NCBI GenBank assembly: GCA_035763745.1
Contig: DASUAO010000052.1
Span: forward strand, 1-28,441
Source: DASUAO01 sp035763745
GTDB taxonomy: Bacteria > Actinomycetota > Acidimicrobiia > IMCC26256 > PALSA-555
Direction: 5' to 3'
Length of the DNA stretch: 28,441 bases
Numbering within the stretch: the stretch's first letter is position 1; every line of letters begins with the position of its first letter. Under the pieces are notes generated by a model. The model was not told where the DNA came from. It worked only from the letters and a program-made list of their open reading frames with translations, and made no database searches. A program made the position numbers and the translations under genes. Shown here piece after piece: positions 1 through 7,763 of this stretch.

Positions 1-285
1 GCCGACGCCGAGGTGGTCGAGCACGGCAGCGACGTCCGCGGCCATCGCCTCGAACCCGAGCCCCGTCGCCAGGTCCGGGGGAGCATCGGTGCCACCGTGA
101 CCGCGCAGGTCGACACCGATCGGCCGGAACGTGTCGGTCAACCGCCGCGCGAGGGGGTCGAACAGCCCCGCGCAGAACCCGTTGGGGTGGAGGAGCAGCA
201 GCGGGAGACCATCACCGCCCCAGTCGAGTGCCGCGATCCGCAGCCCGTCGTGCTCGACGAGGAGTGGCGTCGGCTCGCCCGGCAC
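1..285 (-). CDS. Alpha/beta hydrolase, partial (N-terminal part only)
   Basis: The N-terminal 95 codons of an alpha/beta-fold hydrolase leave the window at base 1. From a GTG at 285 the protein reads VPGEPTPLLVEHDGLRIAAL, then LLLLHPNGFCAGLFDPLARR, where HPNG is the oxyanion-hole loop after strand 3. It continues through the strand-4 motif VDLRGHGGTD and an EAMAADVAAVLDHLGVG helix that normally precedes the GxSxG nucleophile elbow. The elbow itself lies outside the window, so catalytic residues cannot be checked. It starts 29 bases after the stop of the acyl-CoA dehydrogenase at 315-1442 and is probably the last visible member of that operon. A hydrolytic role on an ester, thioester or C-C bond is inferred from the fold; the substrate is unknown. 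The GTG start is chosen because the homologous region begins there and no ATG is available. Confidence 0.8.
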   Translation of the reverse strand, partial: MPGEPTPLLVEHDGLRIAALDWGGDGLPLLLLHPNGFCAGLFDPLARRLTDTFRPIGVDLRGHGGTDAPPDLATGLGFEAMAADVAAVLDHLGVG

Positions 286-314
286 GTCGCTGCGACCTGC
301 CGCCGAGCCGTGGC

Positions 315-1442
315 TCAGGCCGGGACGGGCTCGTCGGCGAGGGTCTTGCCGATCTTCAGCAGCTGCTGGGTCGCGCCGCCGAGGGTGAGCTCGAGCTTCT
401 TGGCCCACAGGAAGTAGCGGTGCAGCGGGTAGTCGCGGTCGACACCCATGCCGCCGTGGAGGTGCTGCGCGGCGTGCACGACCCGCTGCCCGCCGTCGGC
501 AGCCCAGAACTTCGCCACCGCGACCTCGGTCGACGCCGGGAGCCCCTCGGACAAGCGCCACGCGGCCTGCCAGGCGGTGAGCCGGATCCCCTCGGTGTCG
601 ATGTAGGCATCAGCGGCCCGTTGACCGACCGCCTGGAACGTGGCGATCGGACGGTCGAACTGCTCGCGGGTCTTGGTGTACTCCGCGGTCATGCGCACGG
701 CTTCTTCGCAGATGCCGATCGCGGTGACGGCCAGCGCCGCGGTCGCGCGCTCGACGATCCACTGCAGCGCCTCGGCGCCACCGTCGGGGCCGACCAGCAC
801 GTCGGCGTCGGCGATCGTCGCACCCGACAGCGTGAGCCGGGCCTCGGGATGGTTGTCGGTCGTCTGCTGGGCCTCCCGCGTGACACCGGCAGCGCTCGGA
901 TCGACGATCGCGATGATCACCTTGCCGTCGCCGGTCACCGCCGGGACGAGCACGCGGTCGGCGAGCGGGCCTGCGGGCACACAGTCCTTCACGCCGTCCA
1001 GCGTCCAGCCGTCGCCGGCACGCGTCGCCTTCGTCGAGGGCACGAGCGGGTCCGTGCCGCCGTCGAACAGCGCGGCGGTCACGATCGACTCACCCGACGC
1101 GATCGCCGGGAGCAGCGCCGCCTGCTGGGCGTCGGAGCCGTACTGCGAGATCGGGAGCGCGCCCAGCACGAGCGCCTCGTAGCAGGGGACGGGAGCGACG
1201 GTGCGGCCGACCTGTTCGAGGACGAGCGCGACCTCGAGGTAGCCGTAGCCACCGCCGCCGTGCGCCTCGGGGATCGCGATGCCGAGCAGCCCGGCCTCGG
1301 CGAGCTTCGCCCACAGATCGCGGTCGAAGTTCGTCTCGCCGGCCTCGATCTCCTTGAGCCGCTCGTTCGTCACCTCGTTCTCGAGGATCTGCTTGGCGAG
1401 TCCCTGGAGGTCGGTCTGCTCTTCGTTGAAGCTGAAGTCCAT
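315..1442 (-). CDS. Acyl-CoA dehydrogenase, FadE28-like (FAD-binding) subunit
   Basis: This 375-residue acyl-CoA dehydrogenase begins MDFSFNEEQTDLQ. It has the N-terminal helical domain (roughly 1-110), a middle beta domain, and a C-terminal helical domain with the FAD-contacting segment TKTREQFDRPIATFQAVGQ and the HLHGGMGVDRDYPLHRYF segment. The C-terminus reads GGATQQLL, not the usual catalytic-site GGGTNEVQRD. This is the pattern of the FadE28 (ChsE1) side of the mycobacterial alpha2beta2 cholesterol side-chain dehydrogenases, where one subunit supplies FAD-binding residues and the other the catalytic glutamate. The partner lies immediately upstream (1480-2655) with a 37-base gap. The predicted reaction is alpha,beta-dehydrogenation of an acyl-CoA. 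The family call is from remembered FadE28 sequence features; the substrate is inferred only. Confidence 0.88.
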   Translation of the reverse strand: MDFSFNEEQTDLQGLAKQILENEVTNERLKEIEAGETNFDRDLWAKLAEAGLLGIAIPEAHGGGGYGYLEVALVLEQVGRTVAPVPCYEALVLGALPISQYGSDAQQAALLPAIASGESIVTAALFDGGTDPLVPSTKATRAGDGWTLDGVKDCVPAGPLADRVLVPAVTGDGKVIIAIVDPSAAGVTREAQQTTDNHPEARLTLSGATIADADVLVGPDGGAEALQWIVERATAALAVTAIGICEEAVRMTAEYTKTREQFDRPIATFQAVGQRAADAYIDTEGIRLTAWQAAWRLSEGLPASTEVAVAKFWAADGGQRVVHAAQHLHGGMGVDRDYPLHRYFLWAKKLELTLGGATQQLLKIGKTLADEPVPA

Positions 1443-1479
1443 TGCGTGTGCTCTCTCGCTCTCGAAGGGAAGGGTGGGG

Positions 1480-2655
1480 CTAGCGCGGCGACAGCGGCAT
1501 GCCGAGGCCGAACATCGCGATCAGGTCTCGCTGCACCTCGTTGGTGCCACCGCCGAACGTGAGGATGATGAGACCCCGGTACGACGACTCGAGCCGAGCC
1601 TGGAGCACCTGACCGGCCGCGTCGTCCTTGAGGTAGGAGTGCTGGCCGAGGATCTCCATGAGCAGGCGGTGCGCCTCGATGTAGAACTCGGTGCCGAACA
1701 CCTTGGTGGAGGATGCGTCGGCCGGCTGGAGCATGCCGGTGGTGGAGGCCCACGCGATCTTCCAGTTGATGAGGCGGAGGAACTCCAGCCGGGAGTGCAC
1801 CCGGGCGAGGCTGAGCTGCACCCACTCCTGGTCGGCGACGCGCTGCCCGTCGGGCAGCGTCGTCTCCTGCGCCCACGTCCGCACGTCGTTGAGTGCCCGC
1901 TCGACCATCCCGGACGAGCACAGCGTGACCCGCTCGTGGTTGAGCTGGTTGGTGATGAGCTTCCAGCCCTCGTTCTCCTCACCGACGCGCGTCGAGGCGG
2001 GGACCCGCACATCCTCGAAGTACGTCTGGTTGATGTCGGACTCACCCATCACGTGGATGGGGAGCACCTTGATGCCCTCGGTGCTCATCGGGATGACGAA
2101 CAGCGAGATGCCCTTGTGCTTCTTGACGTTCGGGTCGGTGCGCACGGCGAGCCAGATGTAGTCGGCATCGCTGGCGAGGCTCGTCCACATCTTCTGGCCG
2201 TTGATGACGTACTCGTCGCCGTCGCGCTCGGCCTTCGTGCGCAGCGCGGCGAGGTCGGTGCCCGCGCCGGGCTCGGAGTAGCCGATGCAGAAGTGGATCT
2301 CCCCCGCCATGATCTTGGGGAGGAAGAAGTTCTTCTGCTCGTCGGAGCCGAAGTGCATGATCGTCGGCCCGACCGTGTTGACCGTGAGCATCGGCACCGG
2401 GGCACCGGCCCGCATCGACTCGTCGAACCAGATGAACTGCTCGACCGGCGTGAAGCCCCGCCCGCCGTACTCCTTGGGCCACCCGACCCCGAGCCAGCCG
2501 TCGGAGCCCATCTGCTTCACGACCTTGCGCATCCCCGGACCGACGCCGCCGGCGCCGTGCAGCGAGGCGCGCACCTCGGGGGTGAGGAGCTGCTTGTAGT
2601 AGTCGCGCACCTCGCGCTGGAGCTGGCGCTGCTCGTCGGTCAGGCCGATGTACAT
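1480..2655 (-). CDS. Acyl-CoA dehydrogenase, FadE29-like (catalytic) subunit
   Basis: This 391-residue protein starts MYIGLTDEQRQLQ, closely like the FadE29/ChsE2 start. It contains LGVGWPKEYGG, IGYSEPGAGTDLA, the middle-domain NGQKMWTS, and NQLNHER with Glu241, the position expected for the catalytic base of ChsE2-type subunits. The C-terminal domain ends FGGGTNEVQRDLIA and lacks the REQF-type FAD segment seen in its partner at 315-1442. The two are therefore complementary half-sites and probably form a heteromeric alpha2beta2 enzyme. The ATG at 2655 has a GAGGG Shine-Dalgarno sequence. An ORF in the same frame extends upstream to 2934 but crosses the neighbouring SDR and is not used. A perfect KstR-type palindrome lies 36 bases upstream. 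Family confidence is high; the CoA ester used is unknown. Confidence 0.92.
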   Translation of the reverse strand: MYIGLTDEQRQLQREVRDYYKQLLTPEVRASLHGAGGVGPGMRKVVKQMGSDGWLGVGWPKEYGGRGFTPVEQFIWFDESMRAGAPVPMLTVNTVGPTIMHFGSDEQKNFFLPKIMAGEIHFCIGYSEPGAGTDLAALRTKAERDGDEYVINGQKMWTSLASDADYIWLAVRTDPNVKKHKGISLFVIPMSTEGIKVLPIHVMGESDINQTYFEDVRVPASTRVGEENEGWKLITNQLNHERVTLCSSGMVERALNDVRTWAQETTLPDGQRVADQEWVQLSLARVHSRLEFLRLINWKIAWASTTGMLQPADASSTKVFGTEFYIEAHRLLMEILGQHSYLKDDAAGQVLQARLESSYRGLIILTFGGGTNEVQRDLIAMFGLGMPLSPR

Positions 2656-2690
2656 GGGCGATCCCTCACGCTGGGCTCGAGCTGGAAGAC

Positions 2691-2704
2691 TGGAACACGT
2701 TACA
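2691..2704. promoter_or_regulatory. KstR-like palindromic operator (TGGAACACGTTACA)
   Basis: The 14-base sequence fits the mycobacterial KstR consensus TnnAACnnGTTnnA at every specified position. It sits in the 100-base gap between the SDR stop (2756) and the acyl-CoA dehydrogenase start (2655), 36 bases before that start codon, where a repressor would block the promoter. KstR is a TetR-family repressor that responds to cholesterol-derived CoA thioesters in mycobacteria. That the same regulator type works here is inferred. Confidence 0.55.
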
Positions 2705-2755
2705 GAGCGGCCCCGGCCGGGGGCCATTCCCGTTGCCCAAGGGTCGAGGCCGACG

Positions 2756-3514
2756 TCAGGACAGCCCCATGAGGTCGGACAGGCCGGTGCGCATCCCGGC
2801 CGTGTAGCCGCCGTCGACCACGAGTGCGTGACCCGTGACGAACGAGGCGTCGTCGGAGGCGAGGAACGCGACCGCGGCGGCGATCTCGTCGGGCCGTCCG
2901 AAGCGCCCGAGCTTGTGGTGCTCCCGGTACTCATCCGCGTAGGACGCCATGGCCTCGCTGCCCATCACCGAGCGGAACATCGGCGTGTCGAAGAACCCGG
3001 GGCACACCGTGTTCACGCGGATGCCGAGGCGGCCGTAGTCGATCGCCATGTTCTTGGTCAGCAGCACCACGCCGCCCTTCGACGCGTTGTACGCGCTCCC
3101 GCCCTCGGTGCCCTCGATCCCCTCGACGCTGGCCACGGTGACGATGCTCCCCGAGCGTTGCTCGACCATGTGACGCAGCGCGTGCTTGGCGCTCACGTAG
3201 GTGCCGGTGAGGTTCACCGCGATCACGCGAGCCCATTCCGAGGCGTCGAGACCGTGGACCGGCCCACCGCCCGCGACGCCGGCGAAGGTCGCGAGGATGT
3301 CGAGGTGCCCGTGCTCGGCGACGACGGCGTCGGTCGCCGCTTCGACAGCAGCCTCGTCGGTCACGTCGACGCTGCGGACCGCTTCCCCGTCGCCACCCTC
3401 GCGGTCGAACCCGACGACGAGCGCCCCCTCTTCCCGGAGGCGCACGCAGGTCGCCTCGCCGAGGCCGGAAGCTGCGCCGGTGACGATGGCGACCTTTCCG
3501 TCGAGTCCACGCAT
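2756..3514 (-). CDS. Short-chain dehydrogenase/reductase (SDR1)
   Basis: This is a 252-residue classical SDR. The dinucleotide-binding motif TGAASGLG is at residues 12-19, the active-site Asn is probably in AVNLTG (about 101), Ser129 lies in VTVASVEG, and Tyr142 and Lys146 are in YNASK. The C-terminus has the usual FVTGHALVVDGGYTAG. The NNAG motif after strand 4 is replaced by ATFAG, so the Asn is absent. The ATG at 3514 is preferred over the in-frame ATG at 3565 because GGGGGAG lies just upstream and the Rossmann fold begins at once. It oxidises or reduces a hydroxyl/keto group with NAD(P); the acidic residue after strand 2 (GFDREG) favours NAD(H). It precedes the acyl-CoA dehydrogenase pair by 100 bases, suggesting a beta-hydroxyacyl or hydroxysteroid role, which is inference. 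Confidence 0.9.
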   Translation of the reverse strand: MRGLDGKVAIVTGAASGLGEATCVRLREEGALVVGFDREGGDGEAVRSVDVTDEAAVEAATDAVVAEHGHLDILATFAGVAGGGPVHGLDASEWARVIAVNLTGTYVSAKHALRHMVEQRSGSIVTVASVEGIEGTEGGSAYNASKGGVVLLTKNMAIDYGRLGIRVNTVCPGFFDTPMFRSVMGSEAMASYADEYREHHKLGRFGRPDEIAAAVAFLASDDASFVTGHALVVDGGYTAGMRTGLSDLMGLS

Positions 3515-3530
3515 GCTCGTATGCTCCCCC

Positions 3531-3544
3531 TGGAACGCGTTCTC
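3531..3544. promoter_or_regulatory. KstR-like palindrome in divergent SDR1/LLM1 promoter
   Basis: The sequence TGGAACGCGTTCTC carries a perfect 10-base palindrome GAACGCGTTC (3533-3542). It fits TnnAACnnGTTnnA at all specified positions but the last. It lies between the divergent SDR1 (start 3514) and LLM oxidoreductase (start 3597), next to the SDR1 ribosome-binding site, so one bound dimer could control both genes. Confidence 0.45.
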
Positions 3545-3596
3545 GTGCCGCCGAGAGGCTGCCACAGATGGAATCCACCGAGGTGAGGTCCCCGCG

Positions 3597-4703
3597 ATGA
3601 AGTTCGCCCTCTTCTACGAGATCCCCGTCCCCAAGCCGTTCACGCCCGGCAAGGAGCACGCGGCGTACAAGCACACCCTCGAGCAGGCCATCCTGGGCGA
3701 CGAGGTCGGCTTCGACGCGTTCTGGACCGTCGAGCACCACTTCCTCGAGGAGTACTCCCACTGCTCGAACCCCGAGGTGCTCTACGGCGCGATCGCGGCG
3801 CGCACGAAGAACATCCGCATCGGCTACGGGGTGCGCCTGCTCCCCCAGCCGTACAACCACCCGATCCGCACCGCCGAGTCGGTCGCCGTGCTCGACCTGC
3901 TCTCCGACGGACGCGTCGACTTCGGCACCGGTCGGTCGTCGAGCCGCCTCGAGCTCGAGGGGTTCAACGTCGACCCGGACACGGCCCGCGAGCAGTGGCG
4001 CGAGGCGCTGAAGCACATCGTGGGCGCGTGGACCGAGGAGCACTACCAGGCCGACGGCGAGTTCTGGAAGATGGGTGGGCCGCGCCGCGTCCAGCCCAAG
4101 CCGCTCCAGCAGCCGCATCCCCCGATCTTCGGTGCGACGAGCTCACCTCAGGGACACGAAGAGGTCGGTCGGCAGGGCATCGGCCTTTGCTCGTTCACGG
4201 TCGGGCTCCCGCCCGAAGAGCTGACGAAGAGCCTCGACCTGTACCGCAAGGGCCTCTCCGAGTGCGTCGAACCGGTCGGCAAGTTCAAGAACGAGACGGC
4301 GGCCACGTTCACGATGGTGCACTGCGCCCCGACGAAGGACGAGGCCTACGCGGTCGCGAAGGACTCCTTCGAGTGGTACCCGAAGGCCGGAGCCCGGCTC
4401 ATCGCGTCGGTGGCGGAGTGGATGGAGGAGCAGCAGCGGGCGCTCGGCACCTACGAGTACACGGGCAGCACGCTGCAACACGACCGCGAGGGGGCTCTCG
4501 AGCACCTCACCTTCGACTTCATCCACGACTCCGGCTCGGGGGTCGTGGGCGACCCCGAGGAGTGCATCGAGACCTTCAAGCGCTACGAGGCCGCGGGATG
4601 TGACCTCATGCTCTGCCTGGTCAACCCCTACGACATCCCCCACGAGAAGGTCATGGCCTCCATCGAGCTCCTGGGCAAGGAAGTGCTGCCTGCCTTCCGC
4701 TGA
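3597..4703 (+). CDS. LLM-class flavin-dependent oxidoreductase (luciferase-like), LLM1
   Basis: This 368-residue bacterial-luciferase-fold (TIM barrel) protein has the early strand MKFALFYEIPVPKP, the FWTVEHHFLEEYSHCSNPEV segment typical of luciferase-alpha-like monooxygenases, then RIGYGVRLLPQPYNHPIRTAE and DLLSDGRVDFGTGRSSS. The EHHF motif and length favour the FMN/F420 alkanal-monooxygenase-like branch. It would use reduced flavin or F420; which one cannot be read from sequence. The ATG at 3597 follows GAGGTGAGG at a suitable distance. It is transcribed away from SDR1 across a 82-base gap holding a KstR-like site, and is followed after 49 bases by the P450. An oxidative step on the same substrate (for example Baeyer-Villiger-like or desulfurising chemistry) is possible but not shown. 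Confidence 0.88.
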   Translation: MKFALFYEIPVPKPFTPGKEHAAYKHTLEQAILGDEVGFDAFWTVEHHFLEEYSHCSNPEVLYGAIAARTKNIRIGYGVRLLPQPYNHPIRTAESVAVLDLLSDGRVDFGTGRSSSRLELEGFNVDPDTAREQWREALKHIVGAWTEEHYQADGEFWKMGGPRRVQPKPLQQPHPPIFGATSSPQGHEEVGRQGIGLCSFTVGLPPEELTKSLDLYRKGLSECVEPVGKFKNETAATFTMVHCAPTKDEAYAVAKDSFEWYPKAGARLIASVAEWMEEQQRALGTYEYTGSTLQHDREGALEHLTFDFIHDSGSGVVGDPEECIETFKRYEAAGCDLMLCLVNPYDIPHEKVMASIELLGKEVLPAFR

Positions 4704-4724
4704 GCAGGACCGTGCACCTTCCGT

Positions 4725-4739
4725 CTGACACCCCGTCAG
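4725..4739. promoter_or_regulatory. Inverted repeat CTGAC-N5-GTCAG before the P450 gene
   Basis: Two perfect 5-base arms separated by ACCCC lie 14 bases before the P450 start at 4753. TACATT at 4741-4746 resembles a -10 box placed so that transcription could begin at the ATG itself (leaderless). No Shine-Dalgarno sequence is obvious except a weak GAGG directly before the ATG. An operator for a TetR-type or similar regulator is plausible. Confidence 0.35.
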
Positions 4740-4752
4740 GTACATTGAGGTC

Positions 4753-6000
4753 ATGACCGAGAAGCAACTCGTTCCTGCCGACATCAACCTCTGGGACAAG
4801 GACCGCTTCGTCGATGGCGTGCCCCACGACTGGTTCACGCGCCTGCGCAACGAGGCACCCGTCGCGTGGCATCCGGGAGATCCCGACTTCCACGGTCACC
4901 AGGGTGGCGCCGGCCCGTTCTGGTGCGTCACCGGCTACGACGACGTGGTCGCGGTGAACCGCGACTTCGAGAGCTACTCGTCGGCGCGCGGGCTCGTGTA
5001 CATGTGGGACCCCGACGAGGCGGCGCTCGAGCAGCAGCGGATGCTCATGCTCACGATGGACCCGCCGATGCACACCCGCTACCGACGCCTCATCAACAAG
5101 GGCTTCACGCCCCGGATGGTCGGCGAGCTCGAGTCGACGATGCGCAAGCGCACCACCGACATCGTCGACGCGATCGTCGACCGCGGCGAGTGCGACTTCG
5201 TCGTCGACGTCGCGGCCGAGCTCCCACTCCAGGTGATCGCGGATCTCATGGGCGTTCCCCAGGACGACCGCCACAAGCTGTTCGACTGGTCGAACCGGAT
5301 GATCGGCGCCGAGGACCCCGAGTACGGCGTCACGGAAGAGATGGCCCAGCAGGCCTCGATGGAGCTCTTCGCGTACGCGGCGGAGCTTGCGGCGAAGAAG
5401 CGGGCCGACCCGAAGGACGACCTCATCTCGGTGCTCTCGCACTCGCAGGTCGACGGTGAGCAGCTCACCGAGCTCGAGATCGACCTGTTCTTCCTGCTCC
5501 TCACGGTCGCGGGGAACGAGACGACCCGCAACCTGATCTCGCACGGGATGGTCGCGCTGCTCGAGCACCCCGACCAGCTCGCGCGCCTGCGGGCCGACCG
5601 GAGCCTGCTCCCCACCGCCGTCGAGGAGATGCTGCGCTGGGCGAGCCCGGTGATGAACTTCCGCCGGACCGCGACCCGCGACATGGAGCTCGGCGGTCAG
5701 CAGATCTCGGAGGGCGACAAGGTCGTCATCTGGTACGTCTCTGCGAACCGCGACGAGTTGCAGTTCCCGGACCCGTTCACGTTCGACGTCGGACGCACGC
5801 CGAACGAGCACGTCGCGTTCGGCGGCAGCGGCCCGCACTTCTGCCTCGGCGCCAACCTCGCCCGCTCCGAGATCAACATCATGTTCGAGGAGATCCTCGA
5901 CCGCCTCGACGACATCGAGCTCAACGGCGACGTCAGCCGCCTCCGCTCGAACTTCATCAACGGCCTCAAGCACATCCCGATCAGCTTCACGGCCAAGTAG
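4753..6000 (+). CDS. Cytochrome P450, CYP125/CYP142/CYP124-like
   Basis: This 415-residue soluble bacterial P450 has the I-helix oxygen-activation motif AGNETTRN (about 253-260), ExxR in EEMLRW (Glu292 to Arg295), and the heme loop FGGSGPHFCLGANLA with ligand Cys364. Segments such as ELPLQVIADLMGVPQDDRHK, LFDWSNRMIGAEDPEYG and INGLKHIPI are very like those I recall from mycobacterial CYP125, the steroid C26/C27 monooxygenase of cholesterol side-chain degradation. Related CYP124/CYP142 enzymes omega-hydroxylate methyl-branched lipids. Terminal-methyl oxidation of a sterol or isoprenoid is therefore the best guess. It is downstream of LLM1 by 49 bases and convergent with SDR2. A ferredoxin and reductase are needed but none is encoded in the window. 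Confidence 0.93.
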   Translation: MTEKQLVPADINLWDKDRFVDGVPHDWFTRLRNEAPVAWHPGDPDFHGHQGGAGPFWCVTGYDDVVAVNRDFESYSSARGLVYMWDPDEAALEQQRMLMLTMDPPMHTRYRRLINKGFTPRMVGELESTMRKRTTDIVDAIVDRGECDFVVDVAAELPLQVIADLMGVPQDDRHKLFDWSNRMIGAEDPEYGVTEEMAQQASMELFAYAAELAAKKRADPKDDLISVLSHSQVDGEQLTELEIDLFFLLLTVAGNETTRNLISHGMVALLEHPDQLARLRADRSLLPTAVEEMLRWASPVMNFRRTATRDMELGGQQISEGDKVVIWYVSANRDELQFPDPFTFDVGRTPNEHVAFGGSGPHFCLGANLARSEINIMFEEILDRLDDIELNGDVSRLRSNFINGLKHIPISFTAK

Positions 6001-6005
6001 TCGGG

Positions 6006-6018
6006 GAGGCAAGGCCTC
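6006..6018. terminator. Small hairpin between convergent P450 and SDR2 genes
   Basis: GAGGC-AAG-GCCTC forms a 5-bp stem with a 3-base loop in the 25 bases between the P450 stop (6000) and the SDR2 stop (6026). The position suits a shared terminator, but the stem is short and no T-tract follows. Confidence 0.25.
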
Positions 6019-6025
6019 GCTCGCG

Positions 6026-6856
6026 TCAGGCGTCGCGGTAGAGGTTCGGGGGTGGGCGCAGCCGCCCGATCTGGGCGTCGACGAACGCGTCGAGGTCGCG
6101 ACCACGCTCCTGGAACATCGGCAACGTGTGGTCGGGGTGCGTCATCAGGTGGTAGGTGCCATCGCGGATCGCGTCGGCGACGAGCACTCCCACCTCTTCG
6201 GGCTGCATCGGCGGCTCGAGGTCCATCTCGCCGATCCAGCGCGAGAGATCGTCGAGCCCACCCATGCGGGCGTTGTCGCCGATGTTCGTCTCGATCAGCC
6301 CCGGGGTCAGCAGGGAGACCCCGACCCCGAGCGGCTTCACGTACAGCGCGAGCGCCTCCGTGAACCCCGTCACCCCGAACTTCGCGGTGATGTAGGTCGG
6401 GTGGTCCCACGCGTACGCGTACAGACCGGCCACGGACGAGGTGTTCACCACGTGCCCGCTGCCGCGCTCGAGCAGATGGGGGAGGAACGCCCGCACCGTG
6501 CGGATCACGCCGTACAGGTTGATCTGGAGGATCCAGTCCCACTCGGCCATCGACAGGCCCTCGATCGGCCCCATCATCACGACGCCCGCGTTGGCCATGA
6601 CGACGTCGACCCGCCCCATCGCGGCCAGCGCCTCGTCGCGGAGGCGCTCGACGTCGGCGTCGTGGGCGACGTCGCAGTGCACGCCGAGGTACCGGCGCCC
6701 GAGCGCCTCCACCGCGGCCCCGACCTCGGCGATGCGTCCGTCGTTCACGTCGGCCACGACGATGTCGGTCCCGCGCCCGGCGAGCTCGAGCGCGGTGCCT
6801 CGGCCGATGCCGCTCGCACCCCCCGTGATGACCGCGACCTTCCCCTCCACGTCCAT
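6026..6856 (-). CDS. Short-chain dehydrogenase/reductase (SDR2)
   Basis: This 276-residue SDR has TGGASGIG at 11-18, NAG at 89-91, Asn113 in QINLYG, Ser140/Ser141 in NTSSVAG, and Tyr155/Lys159 in YITAK. The C-terminal half after the active site (GVSLLTPGLIETNIGDNARM onward) lacks the usual GxxxxVDGG ending and instead carries an extended MTHPDHTLPMFQERGRDLDA tail. This matches SDRs annotated as 'SDR family NAD(P)-dependent' in actinobacterial lipid loci. Asp36 after strand 2 (VVADVN) indicates NAD(H). Its ATG shares one base with the stop of SDR3 (TGATG), so the two are translationally coupled. An in-frame upstream ATG at 6985 lies inside SDR3 and is not used. Confidence 0.9.
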   Translation of the reverse strand: MDVEGKVAVITGGASGIGRGTALELAGRGTDIVVADVNDGRIAEVGAAVEALGRRYLGVHCDVAHDADVERLRDEALAAMGRVDVVMANAGVVMMGPIEGLSMAEWDWILQINLYGVIRTVRAFLPHLLERGSGHVVNTSSVAGLYAYAWDHPTYITAKFGVTGFTEALALYVKPLGVGVSLLTPGLIETNIGDNARMGGLDDLSRWIGEMDLEPPMQPEEVGVLVADAIRDGTYHLMTHPDHTLPMFQERGRDLDAFVDAQIGRLRPPPNLYRDA

Positions 6857-7722
6857 CACCGGTCCACCCCGTTCCCCGACTCGACCACGAGCTTCCATGC
6901 CGGGTCGGCCGAGTACGCCCCCTCGGCAAACGCGCCGTAGTCGGCACCCTTGCGCAGGGACTGGCCGCCGTCGATGCTGATGCACTGGCCGGTGATGTAG
7001 GAGGACTCCGGCCCGACCAGGAACCGGGCGAGCGCGCCGACGTCGTGCACGGTGCCGGCCCGGTGCAGTGGGATCTCGGCGAGGTAGCTGTCCATCACCG
7101 GTCCACCCTGGGTGATCGCACTCATGAGCTCGTTGTCGATGATTCCCGGACGGATCGAGTTCACCCTCACCCGCGCCGATCCCAGCTCGTCGGCCGCGAC
7201 TCGCAGGAGCTGGTCGAGTCCCGCCTTCGCCGCGCCGTAGACCCCGAGGAAGCGAAAGCTGTCGAGCCCCGCGTGCGACGACACCCCCACGAACGAGCCG
7301 CCGGATCCCGACGCGGCCGCCTCGGCGAGGTGCCCCACCGCGGCCTTCAGCGTGAGGAACGTCCCGACGACGTTGAGGTCGAGGGTGGCTCGCACCGCAT
7401 CGACGTCGGCCATGTGGATCGGACCCATGTGCAGCGAGCCCCCAGCGGAGGCGACGACACCGTGGAGGCCGCCACCCTCGTCGACCGCCTTCGCCACCGC
7501 GGCGGCGACCTGGGCCTCGTCGGTCACGTCGGCGCCGATCACGTGCACGCCGGCGCCGGGCACGGCGTCGCGGATGCGTGCGGCGGCCGCATCGAGCTTG
7601 GCGACCGTCCGGCCGCAGATCGTCAACACCGCCCCGTCACGAGCCAGCGCGAGCGCACAGCCCTCGCCGATGCCGCTCCCACCGCCGGTGACCAGCACCG
7701 AGTATCCGTCGAGCGTCGCCAT
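6856..7722 (-). CDS. Short-chain dehydrogenase/reductase (SDR3)
   Basis: This 288-residue SDR has TGGGSGIG (12-19), Asn117 in DLNVVG, Ser148/Ser149 in GVSSHAG, Tyr162/Lys166 in YGAAK, and the C-terminal YITGQCISIDGGQSLRKGAD that closes the cofactor site. It carries about 25 extra residues after that point (FAEGAYSADPAWKLVVESGN). Arg38 in ICGRTV suggests NADP(H) preference. The FRPG-type segment NSIRPGIIDNELM is as in enzymes of the 3-oxoacyl reductase/hydroxysteroid group. It is divergent from the CMD-like gene (41 bases between start codons) and coupled to SDR2 downstream. The substrate is unknown. Confidence 0.9.
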   Translation of the reverse strand: MATLDGYSVLVTGGGSGIGEGCALALARDGAVLTICGRTVAKLDAAAARIRDAVPGAGVHVIGADVTDEAQVAAAVAKAVDEGGGLHGVVASAGGSLHMGPIHMADVDAVRATLDLNVVGTFLTLKAAVGHLAEAAASGSGGSFVGVSSHAGLDSFRFLGVYGAAKAGLDQLLRVAADELGSARVRVNSIRPGIIDNELMSAITQGGPVMDSYLAEIPLHRAGTVHDVGALARFLVGPESSYITGQCISIDGGQSLRKGADYGAFAEGAYSADPAWKLVVESGNGVDR

Positions 7723-7763
7723 GGCCTGCTCCTCATCTGACCGGGGCCGATAGGTTCGCGCAC

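Noticed and set aside
3515..3565. ATG at 3565 as start of SDR1
   Set aside because: It would place the KstR-like palindrome and ribosome-binding site inside the gene and adds 17 residues before the Rossmann fold with no homology.
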